Positions 5,973 to 17,700 of a stretch of DNA of 21,014 nt are shown in pieces. The stretch is from a virus. The stretch spans positions 1 to 21,014 of the IMG/VR virus record IMGVR_UViG_3300023215_000458; one strand, 5' to 3'. Each line of letters starts with the position of its first letter. Within the stretch, counting starts at the first letter, position 1. Below the pieces are notes generated by a model. The model saw only the letters and a program-made list of their open reading frames with translations. It ran no database searches and was not told where the DNA came from. A program made the translations under genes and the position numbers.

Positions 5973-8609
5973 ATGTCTAATTATAGGATTTATAGTGGAG
6001 ATAAAAAATCTCTAGTTTTTCCTATATTGGGCGATGGATATGTTCATTTGGATTATAGTAGGCATATACCTAAAGGAACAGATGGATTAGAAGGTAATGA
6101 TGATGATGCCTACGGTCTTTGGGGGCATAAGAGGGCATTTACCATTGAAGCCATTGCTACACCCTATGATGTGAATGGATTTGGATATAGATTAGGAATA
6201 GAATATGGGGCGGATTCAGTTGATGGAACAGGAACACCAGCAATTCACGGCCATTATTCTGCAAGTAATTTAGGAATACCATTTTTAGATAAGTATTATT
6301 CTCCTTCAGGTGGTTCAGGAACTTCAACTAATTCTAGAACTGAGGCTTATTTTTCTCAAATAAAAAATTGTGTTTTAGCAATGAATATTGATAATATTGT
6401 TACTACTTTTAGAATTAATAATATAGAGAATTTAATTGGTGGTAGTATTCTTAGGATAGGTAGAGAACAGATGTTAATTACCTACATTGTAAAAAAAAGA
6501 GGGCAACTTTCAAGTGTGGTTGTAACTAGAGGTCAAAATGGAAGCACTGCTGAATCTCATATCAAAGGAGATATTATTCAATCTGATAATAGACGCAATC
6601 ATAAAATGACTATTTTTCATAATGAAACTTGCCAATTTTATTTAAAAAATATGACTAGAGGAAATATGAATCAACCTGCTGAATATAAATTAGGCTGTAT
6701 TATGAAAGGTAAAGACACTAATGGTAATATTAAAACTGTTACTGTTGAAAGTAATACCCCTGCAATTTCCGCATCTAAAGAATATTTTTCAACACCAGTA
6801 GTTCAACCAATAGGGGGTCAAAGAGTATTTGGAAAGCCTGTATATTTGAATAAAAATGATAGGATTCGTTATCATAAGATTGTAGATAGTGTTAATCATA
6901 CTCTTTATTATGATAGGATATATCCTTCATTTACTAGAATTTCAAGTGGAACAGTGACTTTTTCATCTAGTGCTAATACCATAAATAGAACTGATACCAC
7001 TTGGCCCGCTAGTATGACTTATATTCTAGTGCAAGATTCTGGTAATAATGATGGATATTATAAAGTAACCAGTGGTTCTGGAACAGATACTATAACCGTA
7101 GATAGTTCAGTTTGGTCTAATACAAATACGGGTAGTTTATTTACTCAAGAAACTATTTCAAGTGGAACATTAGGTGTTACTGCTATGGTAGTATATTATG
7201 GGGTTGTTAATGAAGATAACATTCTATTTTCAACAGGGGGTTCAACACTCGTTGATGTTGAAAATCAAATGTGGATGGGTAAAAATCTTTATAGCCAATT
7301 TAATGATTCAAGGTTTTTTTCTGCATCTTTACAACAAACAGAACCTAAATATTTAGGGTTTATTACTGATATTACGGTTGATTCAAGTGGTAATGCAACT
7401 GATGAAGTTAGATTGGGTGTTTGTAAATTAATAAAGCCTATTCGTTCATTTGCTGAAACTAAATTATATGTTGATGATTCTTCTAATGTTGAAATTGGAG
7501 ATATGTTATTAATTGGGGGAATAGAACAAGTTACTGTTACTTCTATTAATGGTAATACTTTAACAGTAACAAGGGCAACTGGTGAATTTCTTGTTACTGT
7601 TAAAATAGTAAATACTAATGCAACAGTTACACATGATGCTAATGCTAATATTATAGCAGGATTATCTGTTAGTGGAATAGGAATACCTACTGATACTACT
7701 ATTGCAAGTATTACAGATTCCACTCATTTTGAGTTAAGTGCCGTTGCTACTGCTAGTGGAACAAATGTAACATTAACATTTTTGGGGGAAGTTACTACTA
7801 GTCTTAATGCGTTTGACTTAACAGGTGGTAGTATTGGTGATGAAGAGTATATTACCGATTCTAGAGAAGAAGATGATTTTTCAAGAACTATTTCTAAAAA
7901 TGTAATAGGTAAAGGTGAATGGTTTAATGGATTTAAATTAGTTGATGGTAGTAATAATTCAGTTGTTAATTCCGAATTATATGGTTTTCATGTTTTAACA
8001 GATACTTGGATGGAAAGTGATTATGTTTTAAGGCCGTTTCATTTAGCAATGGCCTATGATGATATAGGACAAAGAATTACTTTATTTCTTGATGGTGCGG
8101 AATTAGATGCAAGTATATTTAGTGAAACTGAATTTAGAATACATTCTGTTATTACTGCTGGTAGTGCAACTGCAACCGTTAATACAATAGGTAAACATGG
8201 ATTGTTAAGTGGGGATATTTCTAACGGAATTTGGATTAGTATTAAAGATACTAGCGTTGCTAATTTAAATGGGGTATGGAAAGTTGTTAGTATAGTTGAT
8301 GATTATAATTTCACAATTAATGTTGTTAATAGTCTAAGTTCGGCTACTCATACTGATGCAACTGTAAAAGATGTAACTATTAGAACTGTAATGACTTTTG
8401 ATAATTTTGAATTTGATGCAACAGATTGTTATTTGGGGTCTAATGGTAATGAAGATTTAGGAACAAGAAGGGCATCACAATTTATGGGAGAGTTACATGA
8501 ATTTTGTATAAGTAAAGAATATAAGGAAACATTTCAATCAATTGATACTTTGTTACCTAATTACAGAAACACATTACTTTATTTTAGATTTGAAGAGGCG
8601 AACCTATGA
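5973..8609 (+). CDS. Lectin-like (LamG/ConA fold) tail protein with inserted beta modules
   Basis: This encodes 878 residues. I prefer the ATG at 5973, 5 bases after the upstream stop; the frame is open further upstream, but only inside the previous gene. Segments resembling a LamG/concanavalin-like fold are scattered: GLWGHKRAFTIEAIATPYD (48-66), FHLAMAYDDIGQRITLFLDG (689-708), and a C-terminal CYLGSNGNEDLG with GELHEFCIS (819 to about 848). Between them lie small beta modules. One is a VTRG-type module (about 139-200), another is IGDMLLIGGIEQVTV (about 505-519), another is HDAN-type (about 549-605), and an HGLLSGD module with LNGVWKVV (about 720-806) falls inside the lectin-like C-terminal half. 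A carbohydrate-binding tail-tip or baseplate role is likely by inference. The gene overlaps the next by ATGA (8606-8609). Confidence 0.7.
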   Translation: MSNYRIYSGDKKSLVFPILGDGYVHLDYSRHIPKGTDGLEGNDDDAYGLWGHKRAFTIEAIATPYDVNGFGYRLGIEYGADSVDGTGTPAIHGHYSASNLGIPFLDKYYSPSGGSGTSTNSRTEAYFSQIKNCVLAMNIDNIVTTFRINNIENLIGGSILRIGREQMLITYIVKKRGQLSSVVVTRGQNGSTAESHIKGDIIQSDNRRNHKMTIFHNETCQFYLKNMTRGNMNQPAEYKLGCIMKGKDTNGNIKTVTVESNTPAISASKEYFSTPVVQPIGGQRVFGKPVYLNKNDRIRYHKIVDSVNHTLYYDRIYPSFTRISSGTVTFSSSANTINRTDTTWPASMTYILVQDSGNNDGYYKVTSGSGTDTITVDSSVWSNTNTGSLFTQETISSGTLGVTAMVVYYGVVNEDNILFSTGGSTLVDVENQMWMGKNLYSQFNDSRFFSASLQQTEPKYLGFITDITVDSSGNATDEVRLGVCKLIKPIRSFAETKLYVDDSSNVEIGDMLLIGGIEQVTVTSINGNTLTVTRATGEFLVTVKIVNTNATVTHDANANIIAGLSVSGIGIPTDTTIASITDSTHFELSAVATASGTNVTLTFLGEVTTSLNAFDLTGGSIGDEEYITDSREEDDFSRTISKNVIGKGEWFNGFKLVDGSNNSVVNSELYGFHVLTDTWMESDYVLRPFHLAMAYDDIGQRITLFLDGAELDASIFSETEFRIHSVITAGSATATVNTIGKHGLLSGDISNGIWISIKDTSVANLNGVWKVVSIVDDYNFTINVVNSLSSATHTDATVKDVTIRTVMTFDNFEFDATDCYLGSNGNEDLGTRRASQFMGELHEFCISKEYKETFQSIDTLLPNYRNTLLYFRFEEANL
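7617..7785 (+). repeat. HDAN-type beta module, copy A
   Basis: About 57 residues reading THDANANIIAGLSVSG, then a STHFELSA strand. Two blocks are identical at DNA level to copy B in the giant hub gene: 25 bases at 7653-7677 (matching 9085-9109) and 26 bases at 7710-7735 (matching 9142-9167). Elsewhere the two copies differ by synonymous and amino-acid changes. Confidence 0.85.
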
Positions 8610-8713
8610 CCCGTTGTATATTCCTACAACAATGGTTGGATGTTCAGTCGAAGAAGATTGATACCCATGAAAAGGCAACAGGTATTGATGTTATTACAGG
8701 GGTGAAGAAATGA
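8606..8713 (+). CDS. Tiny protein translationally coupled on both sides
   Basis: This encodes 35 residues (start MTRCIFLQQWLDVQSKK, end GIDVITGVKK). The ATG at 8606 overlaps the upstream TGA in an ATGA, and the stop TGA (8711-8713) overlaps the next ATG (8710-8712) in another ATGA. AAGAGGCG at 8593-8600 serves as its ribosome-binding site, and its own 3' end carries GGGGTGA (8699-8705) for the giant hub gene. I do not recognise the product. It may be a real short tail protein, or a leader whose translation delivers ribosomes to the giant gene. The double overlap makes it more credible than a chance frame. Confidence 0.6.
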   Translation: MTRCIFLQQWLDVQSKKIDTHEKATGIDVITGVKK

Positions 8714-11700
8714 CTAGAATAACCAGTAATATCACCAATGTTTATGCAATGAGTAAAGGATTTACTGAGGTTGCCGCTTCAACAACCGCAATTAATACAA
8801 CCGCCACTAGTGTTAGTAATTATAGTGGTAATTTTCTTGAGAAGGCCACATATAACACTCCCTTGAATCCATTATTAGTTAGAGGGGCAGTTACACCAGA
8901 TATGGCTGATTTCACTACCCCTGCGAATGTAGAGGCTATCAATAGTTATGAAATACATAAAGCGGATAATGTAACTTTAACTAATATAAAAACAGGAATA
9001 TATAATTCAAATGGTGGATTTACAGATGCTACTTGTGATTATAATAACGACCCTACCATTACTCACGATGCAAATGCAAGTATAATAGCAGGATTATCTG
9101 TTAGTGGAACTGGTATTCCAGCAGGTGCTACTATATCATCAATTACAGATTCCACTCATTTTGAGTTGTCTGCATCTACAACAGGTGGTAGTGTGACTAA
9201 CGGCACATTAACATTTACTATTCAAACTTATAGTGCTGTAAATAGAATATATCCTAATGAGGCTGTTGTAGATTCTCATTTAAAAAACAAACAGACAACT
9301 AAAGGAAATGTATTACAAATGTATGATTATGGCGATGATAGCGGTCAAAGGATGATACATGATAGAACATTACTTAATGAAGTGTTAGACGCAACAGAAA
9401 CCGTTGTTACAGTAGGTAGCGCAACTGATATTATTGTTGATGATGTGATAATAGTTGATAACGAAGAAATGTTAGTTACTGTGGTTTCTAGTAACGATTT
9501 AACTGTAATAAGGGGATATAATAATACAACTGCAACAACTCATCTCGATAATACTCAAGTTTTTGAAAGGCAAAAAATAGATTCTTTATGGGTATTGGTT
9601 TATTCCGATGATGCTAATTCTCATCATTTTGCTAAAGTTACGGAAGTATTAGAATTTGATGTATTCGGAGATGCTATTGAATTTTCCCCTTCTATTGGGG
9701 TTGATATTCCTAAAGATACTAAATTTGCTATTTTCTCTTCCGAAGTTACTGCCTTTCCTAAAACAGATTCGGATAATCAAACCTTAGTTGCTTGTGGATA
9801 TGGGTTATTAGGTGGAACTTCTACTACTTTTACAGATGCTACTTGTGATTATAATGATGGAACAACAGTAACCCATGATATTAATTCAAATATAGTAACA
9901 GGATTACAAGTTACTGGCACTAGTATTCCAGCAAATGCATATATTGTTAGTATTACAAACACAACTAGTTTTATTTTAAATGAAGCAACTACTGGTGGTT
10001 CTCTTAGTAATCAAACCTTAACATTTTCAACTAAACAAGATAACCGTCATTATCTTAACACCCACGTTTCAAGACCATTCTTTTATTTTTTAAATGGAAA
10101 GGATAGATTAGAACCTGCAACTAGATATATTTTACGAACTTCTTCTTTTGATGGAACTAATCACACTTACACATATAGCACGTTTCTTACTGAACCGGCA
10201 TATAGTGGGGATATTATTGATTATGGCCCATACACTATGGAAGCAAGCCTTGTAGATATGTTGTATAAAGCAGACAATCCTGCCGCTATGGATTTTTTAG
10301 AATATACTAGTGATTATTTACAATTAACTAATGGTTCTCCAGATACAATTTTACTTGATGGGGGGGGTAGTAATGACGCTAGTTTTGATAATTCTATTAC
10401 AGATTTAGATGGAACAGAAGGAACTAATTGGGGTTTACTAGGAATATTAAGAGATTCAAGATTTACTCTTTCTGGAGCGCAAGCGGGAATATATTGTATA
10501 GATAATGCTACAGATTCTACTGCTACAACTTTAACTATGGATGCCGCAGATTTTGGTGGTGTTTCTACTTCGGATTCTTTAATAATTAGATTTTTAGCCC
10601 ATGCTGTTGATTTAGACCATAATGAAATGTATGGTGCTTTTAGTAGTGCTGATGCTACTGATACAATAGGGGGCGATACAGTTGGTTATTTCGCTATGGT
10701 TAATGCGTTTAGAATGGGTAATAGACCAGATACGGAAGATGCTACTACATATTACGGCTATAAAGAAGGACATACTAGATATATGCATTATACAGACTCT
10801 CCTTTAACTAATAATTTAGCCCCTAATATGTTGGAAATGATTGATTATGAATCAGTAACAACCACAGGTGGATATGTCGATATGGTTTTTGCCGACACAC
10901 AAAAAATACTCGCTAAGAAAATTAAACAAGGAGATGTTTTACAGATTCATCAAGTAGTAAGTAGTGAAGAAGTCGGATTGAATAGACTAGCCAAATTATC
11001 CGGCACATTTGAATACGATACCACATTAGGAACTAATCAAATATTAGTAAAAAATTTAGGAAATAATGAGGATATAAGATTCTTATTAGAGTCTTCTATT
11101 CCTAATTCTCAAACAGATACTTCAAGTCAATTCGACCCACTATTTGATGCTTTTACAATAGATGTAAGTGGAACTTTATATCATTTTGTTCCAGATAGAA
11201 TTAGTAATGTAAGTAGTAATACTCAAACAATTACTGTTAAATCTTGGAGAAAAGATACTGATACAGAATTTAAAACTACAACTCTTCAAGCAAATAGTGT
11301 TCCTAATTTTACTGGTAATGCTTATAGAAAAAGATACTCTTTCTTAGCAGATAATATAATGACTTCGGAGATACCCATTGATTGTAAAATTAACGGATAT
11401 AGTTTAGATTATAATGGGGCTTCGGCAGTTCCTACAAATAGAAATGTTACCTCTTTTGAGAATTTATTAGATGTATTAGGAACATCTCTTAAAGTTGGAA
11501 ATACAATATTAGAAGGGGAAAATGAAAGTCGAATTAATGATATTAATTTGGTATTTAAAGGCGGTCAAATGACGGGTCATAGAATAAAAATATCTTATGG
11601 AGATGCCTTCAATTCATTTATTAAATTGCAGACTCATTTAAAAGACGAGCGTTTTTTAGACTTTTATAATAAAACAGACTATAAACCTTTTTCTGATAGG

Positions 11701-14700
11701 TTATCGGGAATATCTCTATATAATTACCCAATTAATTCAGGCTTAGATGGGGCAGGTAGCCTTTACAGATATAATCTAAATTCTCCGTGGAGCGTAAGCA
11801 ATACTCATATTAGAGGAATCAATTCTTATATTGATTATTTCCAAGGAACTTTTGATATTGAAAATAAAGTATTTTCTGGATTTGTTGAAAGTGTTGAACA
11901 AGTAATTGAAGATGGAATGTTTAAATTGAGAATTAGAGGTAGAAATAATATTTCTAAATTGTTAGGTCCAATTGTAAATAAGGATTATAAATTCACGGAA
12001 GATATTATTTATTCAACAGTTGGGCCTATTGAGAATATGGCCCATCTAGGGAAAATGGATTATTTTACAGGTATTAGTGAAGGTGCGGCAGGTAGTGATG
12101 GTGGAAATGGTGTTTATGAAGTTGGTAGCACTAGTTTTCAAGTTGATACATATGTTTCCTCTTTATTGTTTGCAATTGCTGTAAATAAAGGAGATTTATT
12201 ATTTTCTAAAGAAGGCACTTTACTAGGAAGAATACACGCTATAACAGCAGGGTCCAATACTTATAGAATTACGGTAGAAGAAGGAATACCTGTAAGAATG
12301 AAAAACGGAGAATCAATTTTTATTACTAAACAAACACCCTCAACAGATATTACCCCCGATGTATTTGAACATCAATCTGGATTAGAAATGCATTATTTAG
12401 CAAAAAGAAGTAATACTGTTAGTTTTGCTAAAGCCATGTCCTCTAATCCATTTATTTCAATTAGAGTAAATTCATTATCTGGAACTAGTAATAAAGGAAT
12501 TATTTTTACTGGTGGTAATTCTTTAACTGATACCACAGATGGCGCACCTGCATTAGAAGGTGGAACTTTAGTAGGAACATCTTCTAGTTCTCATAAATTA
12601 GCGAAGGGATATTCCATTCATTCACCAAGTAATATTTATTTTGATTTGCCTTTTTATTGTAATCTTGCTGATGAAATTACAGATAAACACGTTATTGATT
12701 TTACTAATCTTAATACTGTTAATTCATTAACAGAATATGATATTTTAAATTTATCTTCCAAAGAAGGAGAAACTATTATTGAAATTGCTCCAATTTGCCC
12801 TGCTATTTTAGCAAGAGTAGATAGTAATGAATTAGATGGTAGAGATAAATATTTGAGATTAGCGGTTGAAACTGCAACAGATGTAATTTATTCTGTTGGA
12901 TATAATGGGCCTATTCATTTTACGGCGGCGGCTTCTGATAATGCGTATCAAAATTTAATGGTTGGAAATATAATTTTCAAATCCGATGGAATAGAAATAG
13001 GTAAAATAATAGATATTTCTAGAGCATATACAGAAACTTCTGCCAATGATGATATTGTAATAACATTAGATAAACCATTAACAAGTGCTTTAAATAGTGG
13101 GGAAGATTTTTACAAATATCAATATCATAATGATGATTCTAGTTATACTAGATACCATTATAATTCGGGGGGTAATATTAAATTTAAAGCCTCAAATAAT
13201 GCGACTTTTCTTGGAGATACTTATATGAAAATGAATGTTATTTATAGTGCTGATACTACTGATATAGCGTTTTTCCAAAAATTAAAAACAGGTATGAGAA
13301 TAGAAATTCAAGGGGCGACTGAGGGTGCAAATAATGGTGTTTTCACTATTGGGAAATATTATGTTAGTGGAAGTGATTATGGGTGGTATGTTTTTCCTAG
13401 AAAAATGGCTGGAACTAATTATGCGTCGTCGGGACTTAATAATTTTAAAAATGATACTACGGGCGACCAAACTTGCACAATTAAAATATTAACTGACCAT
13501 TTTACTCACGGGATGTATTTCTTAAATACTCAAGGGTTAAGTCAAGGTGGTGTTTTAACTTTAACAAATCCTCTTCTTTCTAGTCCTAATTTTGTAGATA
13601 ATATATGTAAACCTATCCGGTGGGCTGGTAGTCTTTTCCATTATATTACTGATGAGTCTTTAGATATTAAAAGTGGTGGTGTTGCTAGATATAATCCAAA
13701 CGCTTCTACTAATACTATCTATTCAGATTTTATAGATAGATATGGTAATACTAAGTGGAGATATTTTGGTCTTCAAAAAGGACAATCATTATCTTATATT
13801 AATAGAAGAAGAAAAGACGGTCAAATAAAAAATACCTATGCTCAAGAAAAAGGAAAAGTAAATGGTTATGCTACTGCATATCGAATCGCTGATGCAATAC
13901 ATGGTTCTGCTGAAATGTTTCTATATCCATATGGTTATCATAATAATGATTTTTCTTGGGGGGTTAGTTTCTATGATGCACTTCATACTGATTATGTCGA
14001 TACTTATAATTTTCTTAGTGGGTATCAAAGTGGGGTTTCTGCTAGTGCAGACAGTGATAACATTCGCTTCCATCCCTATTTCTTAGAATATCTTTCTCCA
14101 GAATCTAGAGATTTTAGACCAGTAATGGGAAGTAACTTTGCTGATTTAGATAAACATGGAACTTGGCTAACTTCACCTAATACTGCAACTTCTTCTAATT
14201 ATAATACTCTAAATGTTCCCCGTTATATGCCTCGTTTACATGATAATTTTAGAGGTGGCGATTGGCAAGAAGATATGGAAGCACCGGAAAACCCCGATGA
14301 TGATAGTATTGCAACATCATCAGCGGCGTATAGCGATGTAAAGAAAGTTACCAATATTAATTTTAATTTAGATAATACTGGTTCTCGTCCTACTTTGGAA
14401 TTTGATTATAATACAGACCATGCTACTAGTGATAATACAAACAGAACAGCGATTGCAGAATCACTGTATAATAATTGGGTTAAGATTGGTGGAACTACTG
14501 ATAGAAATAATAACAGGGCTTTTTATCTTACAAATGATATAGCAAATTTCCCCCCAATAAGAAGAATAAAATTTTCTTCTCCTGATTCTTATGGGGCTAC
14601 GTTACCACCTTATACTGATTTCATAGACGTTAATGGTTCGGCTACTAATACAACTGGAACTAGTCTTAGCAACCACACAACAGTAGGAGCAGAATCAATT

Positions 14701-17700
14701 ACAACCCTTTATCCACCATGGATTGGTCCTAAAGTAGATGGAATCACAAGAGCAAAAGACCATTGGGAATTGCCCGACCCTAAAACAATGAGATGGTTTA
14801 TTTTTTCACCAAGCGATATGTTCCCCGATAGTATGGCTAGACAGAATCATATAGGATATTCCGAAACAATTGACTCTACTGCTATTGCAAGAAAATTCAC
14901 AGATTATAATTTATTGCTTAAAGGGGAAAGTAGTAAGAGCCAAAGTGGGGTTCTACATGAGTATTATGAAGGTAGTTTAGATGATGAATATGAAACAGAT
15001 GATAATTATGAAACATTACCTATTACTGAGGCATCAATAACCCCTTCACAAATAAAGAGATTTGGATTAATGAGATTAATTGATTGCACTTATGATTGGC
15101 ATTTTAATTTAATTGACCCTGAAAGATTACCAGATAATATGGAAAAACTTACCACCCCTAATTTTCAATATACTCGTTATCAAGCATTAAGAAAAACCAT
15201 GCTTTATGCTGGAGATAGAGATAGTAGTTATGATGATAGTTATTCTACTATGGATACAACAGATGAAGATGGAACAGCCATAGACCCAACAGGACAGGTA
15301 TTAGTAGGAGATAATATATTTACTTATCATGGAAAATATTTAGGAACAGTTACAGCATTAGATAGTAGTAATAAAAAAATAACAGTTGTTCAAAGAATAG
15401 AACTTCCTCAAATAAGAAACAGTGGAGAATCTTATCAATATCGAGGACCACTTTATGTTTGCGGCGATGCAACTTTAGCAACTTCAAGTCAAGATAGAGA
15501 AGATTCTTATTATCAATTTCACACTAAAGGGCGAGGTGGATTAAATACTTTTACTGAGGTGGATTCTTCAGTTCCAACAAATATGTTACAAATGATGATT
15601 AATGCTTCTTACCATAAGCAACATATCACTCAAACAGATTATCAACAAGTTCCCTATGGTGCAATAACTGGGGCTAGTGGAGCAACTGGAACAGCAATAA
15701 TATATGATTCCACAAATTTAGACCAAAACATATCGGCGTGTAAATTTTTATCACATTTTAATGAAAACTTTTCTGCATTTCATAATCATGGGGGAATAGA
15801 CAGTTTGTTATTAACACCCACTGTTTCTTTGCCGCCAGCCTTTCAAACATTTTATTCAAAACATACTGTTGCTAGCGAACCCGAAAAAACAATTAATGTT
15901 ATGCAATCCAAAGAATATCTTGTTAATAAAACAGAAGGTTCAGCCACTAATAATGGACTTGCAACTGAATATTCTCATGTTTCTAATATTTTACAATGGA
16001 TTCAAGATGGTGGAAACCCATATTGGAATTGTGATGTTGTTAGTTTAGCGAGATATAATATAGAAAATAGTAATGGTATTCAAGTTCCTATTGGTGGTAA
16101 AATTAAAATTAGAGGTGCATACATACTAGGAGATGATTCTGGAACGGCTAGGTCTATTACCACAGATTTTCCTTATTCAAAACCGGCTAGAACTGGAACC
16201 CCTACTGGGGTTGATTTAGCAAAACAAAAATATGGTGATGGTTTTGGTGGATTAACCTCAGCCTATGGTAATGTAAATAGTGGAGAATATTCATTTTTGG
16301 CTACTCATGGGTATTCCACTTGGGGGTTTGCTACTTATAATGCAGATTCTATAACCGCTGATACTACTTATTTTGATAGTAATTATGCTAGTTATGTGGC
16401 TGATGGAATTTTTGGGGCATTTATACCTAATTTATATTTAAGAAGGTTGGAAAGCACAGAAATTACAGATGGAACAGTGAGTGAAACTTCGGAAGGAACT
16501 ATAATTTTTGATTCTATAAATGGTAATACTAAAATGGGAATAATTAGAATTGAAATAGATGCTACTAGTTCTACTAATGATAATCCATTTTTAAATTTTG
16601 TAGATTTAACAGGTATGTATTTAGTTGCTAATGTGGGGTATATGCATGGGCATCCAACTGCTTCTGTTGATTATCGCCCTTTTAGAAATAATGGTGTTTA
16701 TGATGAAATAAGTTACAGTTCAGAATCAGTAATTTTTAATCCTTCTTTATTAAATATATATGAAAATGATGGACTTTTTAATACCTCTATGAATGATGCT
16801 ATGGTAGACCCAAAACACATATTGTATGTGCATGAACATAGAAGAAATGTTACAGGTAAAGTAGTGGCTCATGAATTATTAATAGATAATATACCTATTA
16901 ATAGTGCAGGGATTGACCCATTTTTTGCTGATAATTATAGAATTATGCGACCAGCCGAGCATTGTTTTTGGAAAGATAGCCCCACTGAAATTAAAATTAA
17001 TACCTTATCTTCCCAAACTACAAAAATGCCTCAAGAAAATAATATGTATAAATCTATTCCATCTTTAACTAGAGTAAATCAAGCAGGGGAATTTAGTGCT
17101 GGAAGCACTAACGATATCAACTACATTACTGGAACTGTTGTAAAAGGTAAAATAGGAAAAAATGAAGCAGTTATGTCTATGTATGTAGCAATTGATATGG
17201 ATTCTCGCCATGCTCAACATAAAACCCTTACTGGAACAGTTTCAATTACTAAGGGAACATATGTAGTTGCGGGAAGTTCAACATTATTTACCACTGAATT
17301 ACAAGTTGGAGATATGATTAAACTATCTAATCAAAATTGCTATATCAAAGAAATAGCCAGCAATACAGCCTTAACTCTCGCTAGTAAATTTGTCTGCACT
17401 ACGTTATCAGGGGCAACTGCTACACTATGGAATAATAAATTCACAGTATTGCGAGATTATATCCATTTATTCAATCCTACTGGAAATAGAAATACTTTTA
17501 AAAGCGGTTCAGCATATACTATGTTATTAACAGATGGGATTTCAAAACAGAAAATGTCTATGTCGGTTGAAGCAGATTATTGGGATAGTAGAGCATTATG
17601 TAAATTATCTCTTGGAACTAAATTTGAAAATGATATGTTAGGAATTGTTTCATTTGGAGAAGTATTTATTTTAAAATCTGCTACTCCTTCTAAAATTAAC

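Noticed and set aside
7600-10030. Repeated modules as a diversity-generating retroelement template/variable pair
   Set aside because: There is no reverse transcriptase, and the differences between copies are not confined to adenine positions.
16600-16990. Histidine-containing stretches of the giant hub as a metallopeptidase or lysozyme
   Set aside because: Segments such as MHGHP and VHEHRR do not show a complete HExxH or M23-type set of ligands in the right spacing.
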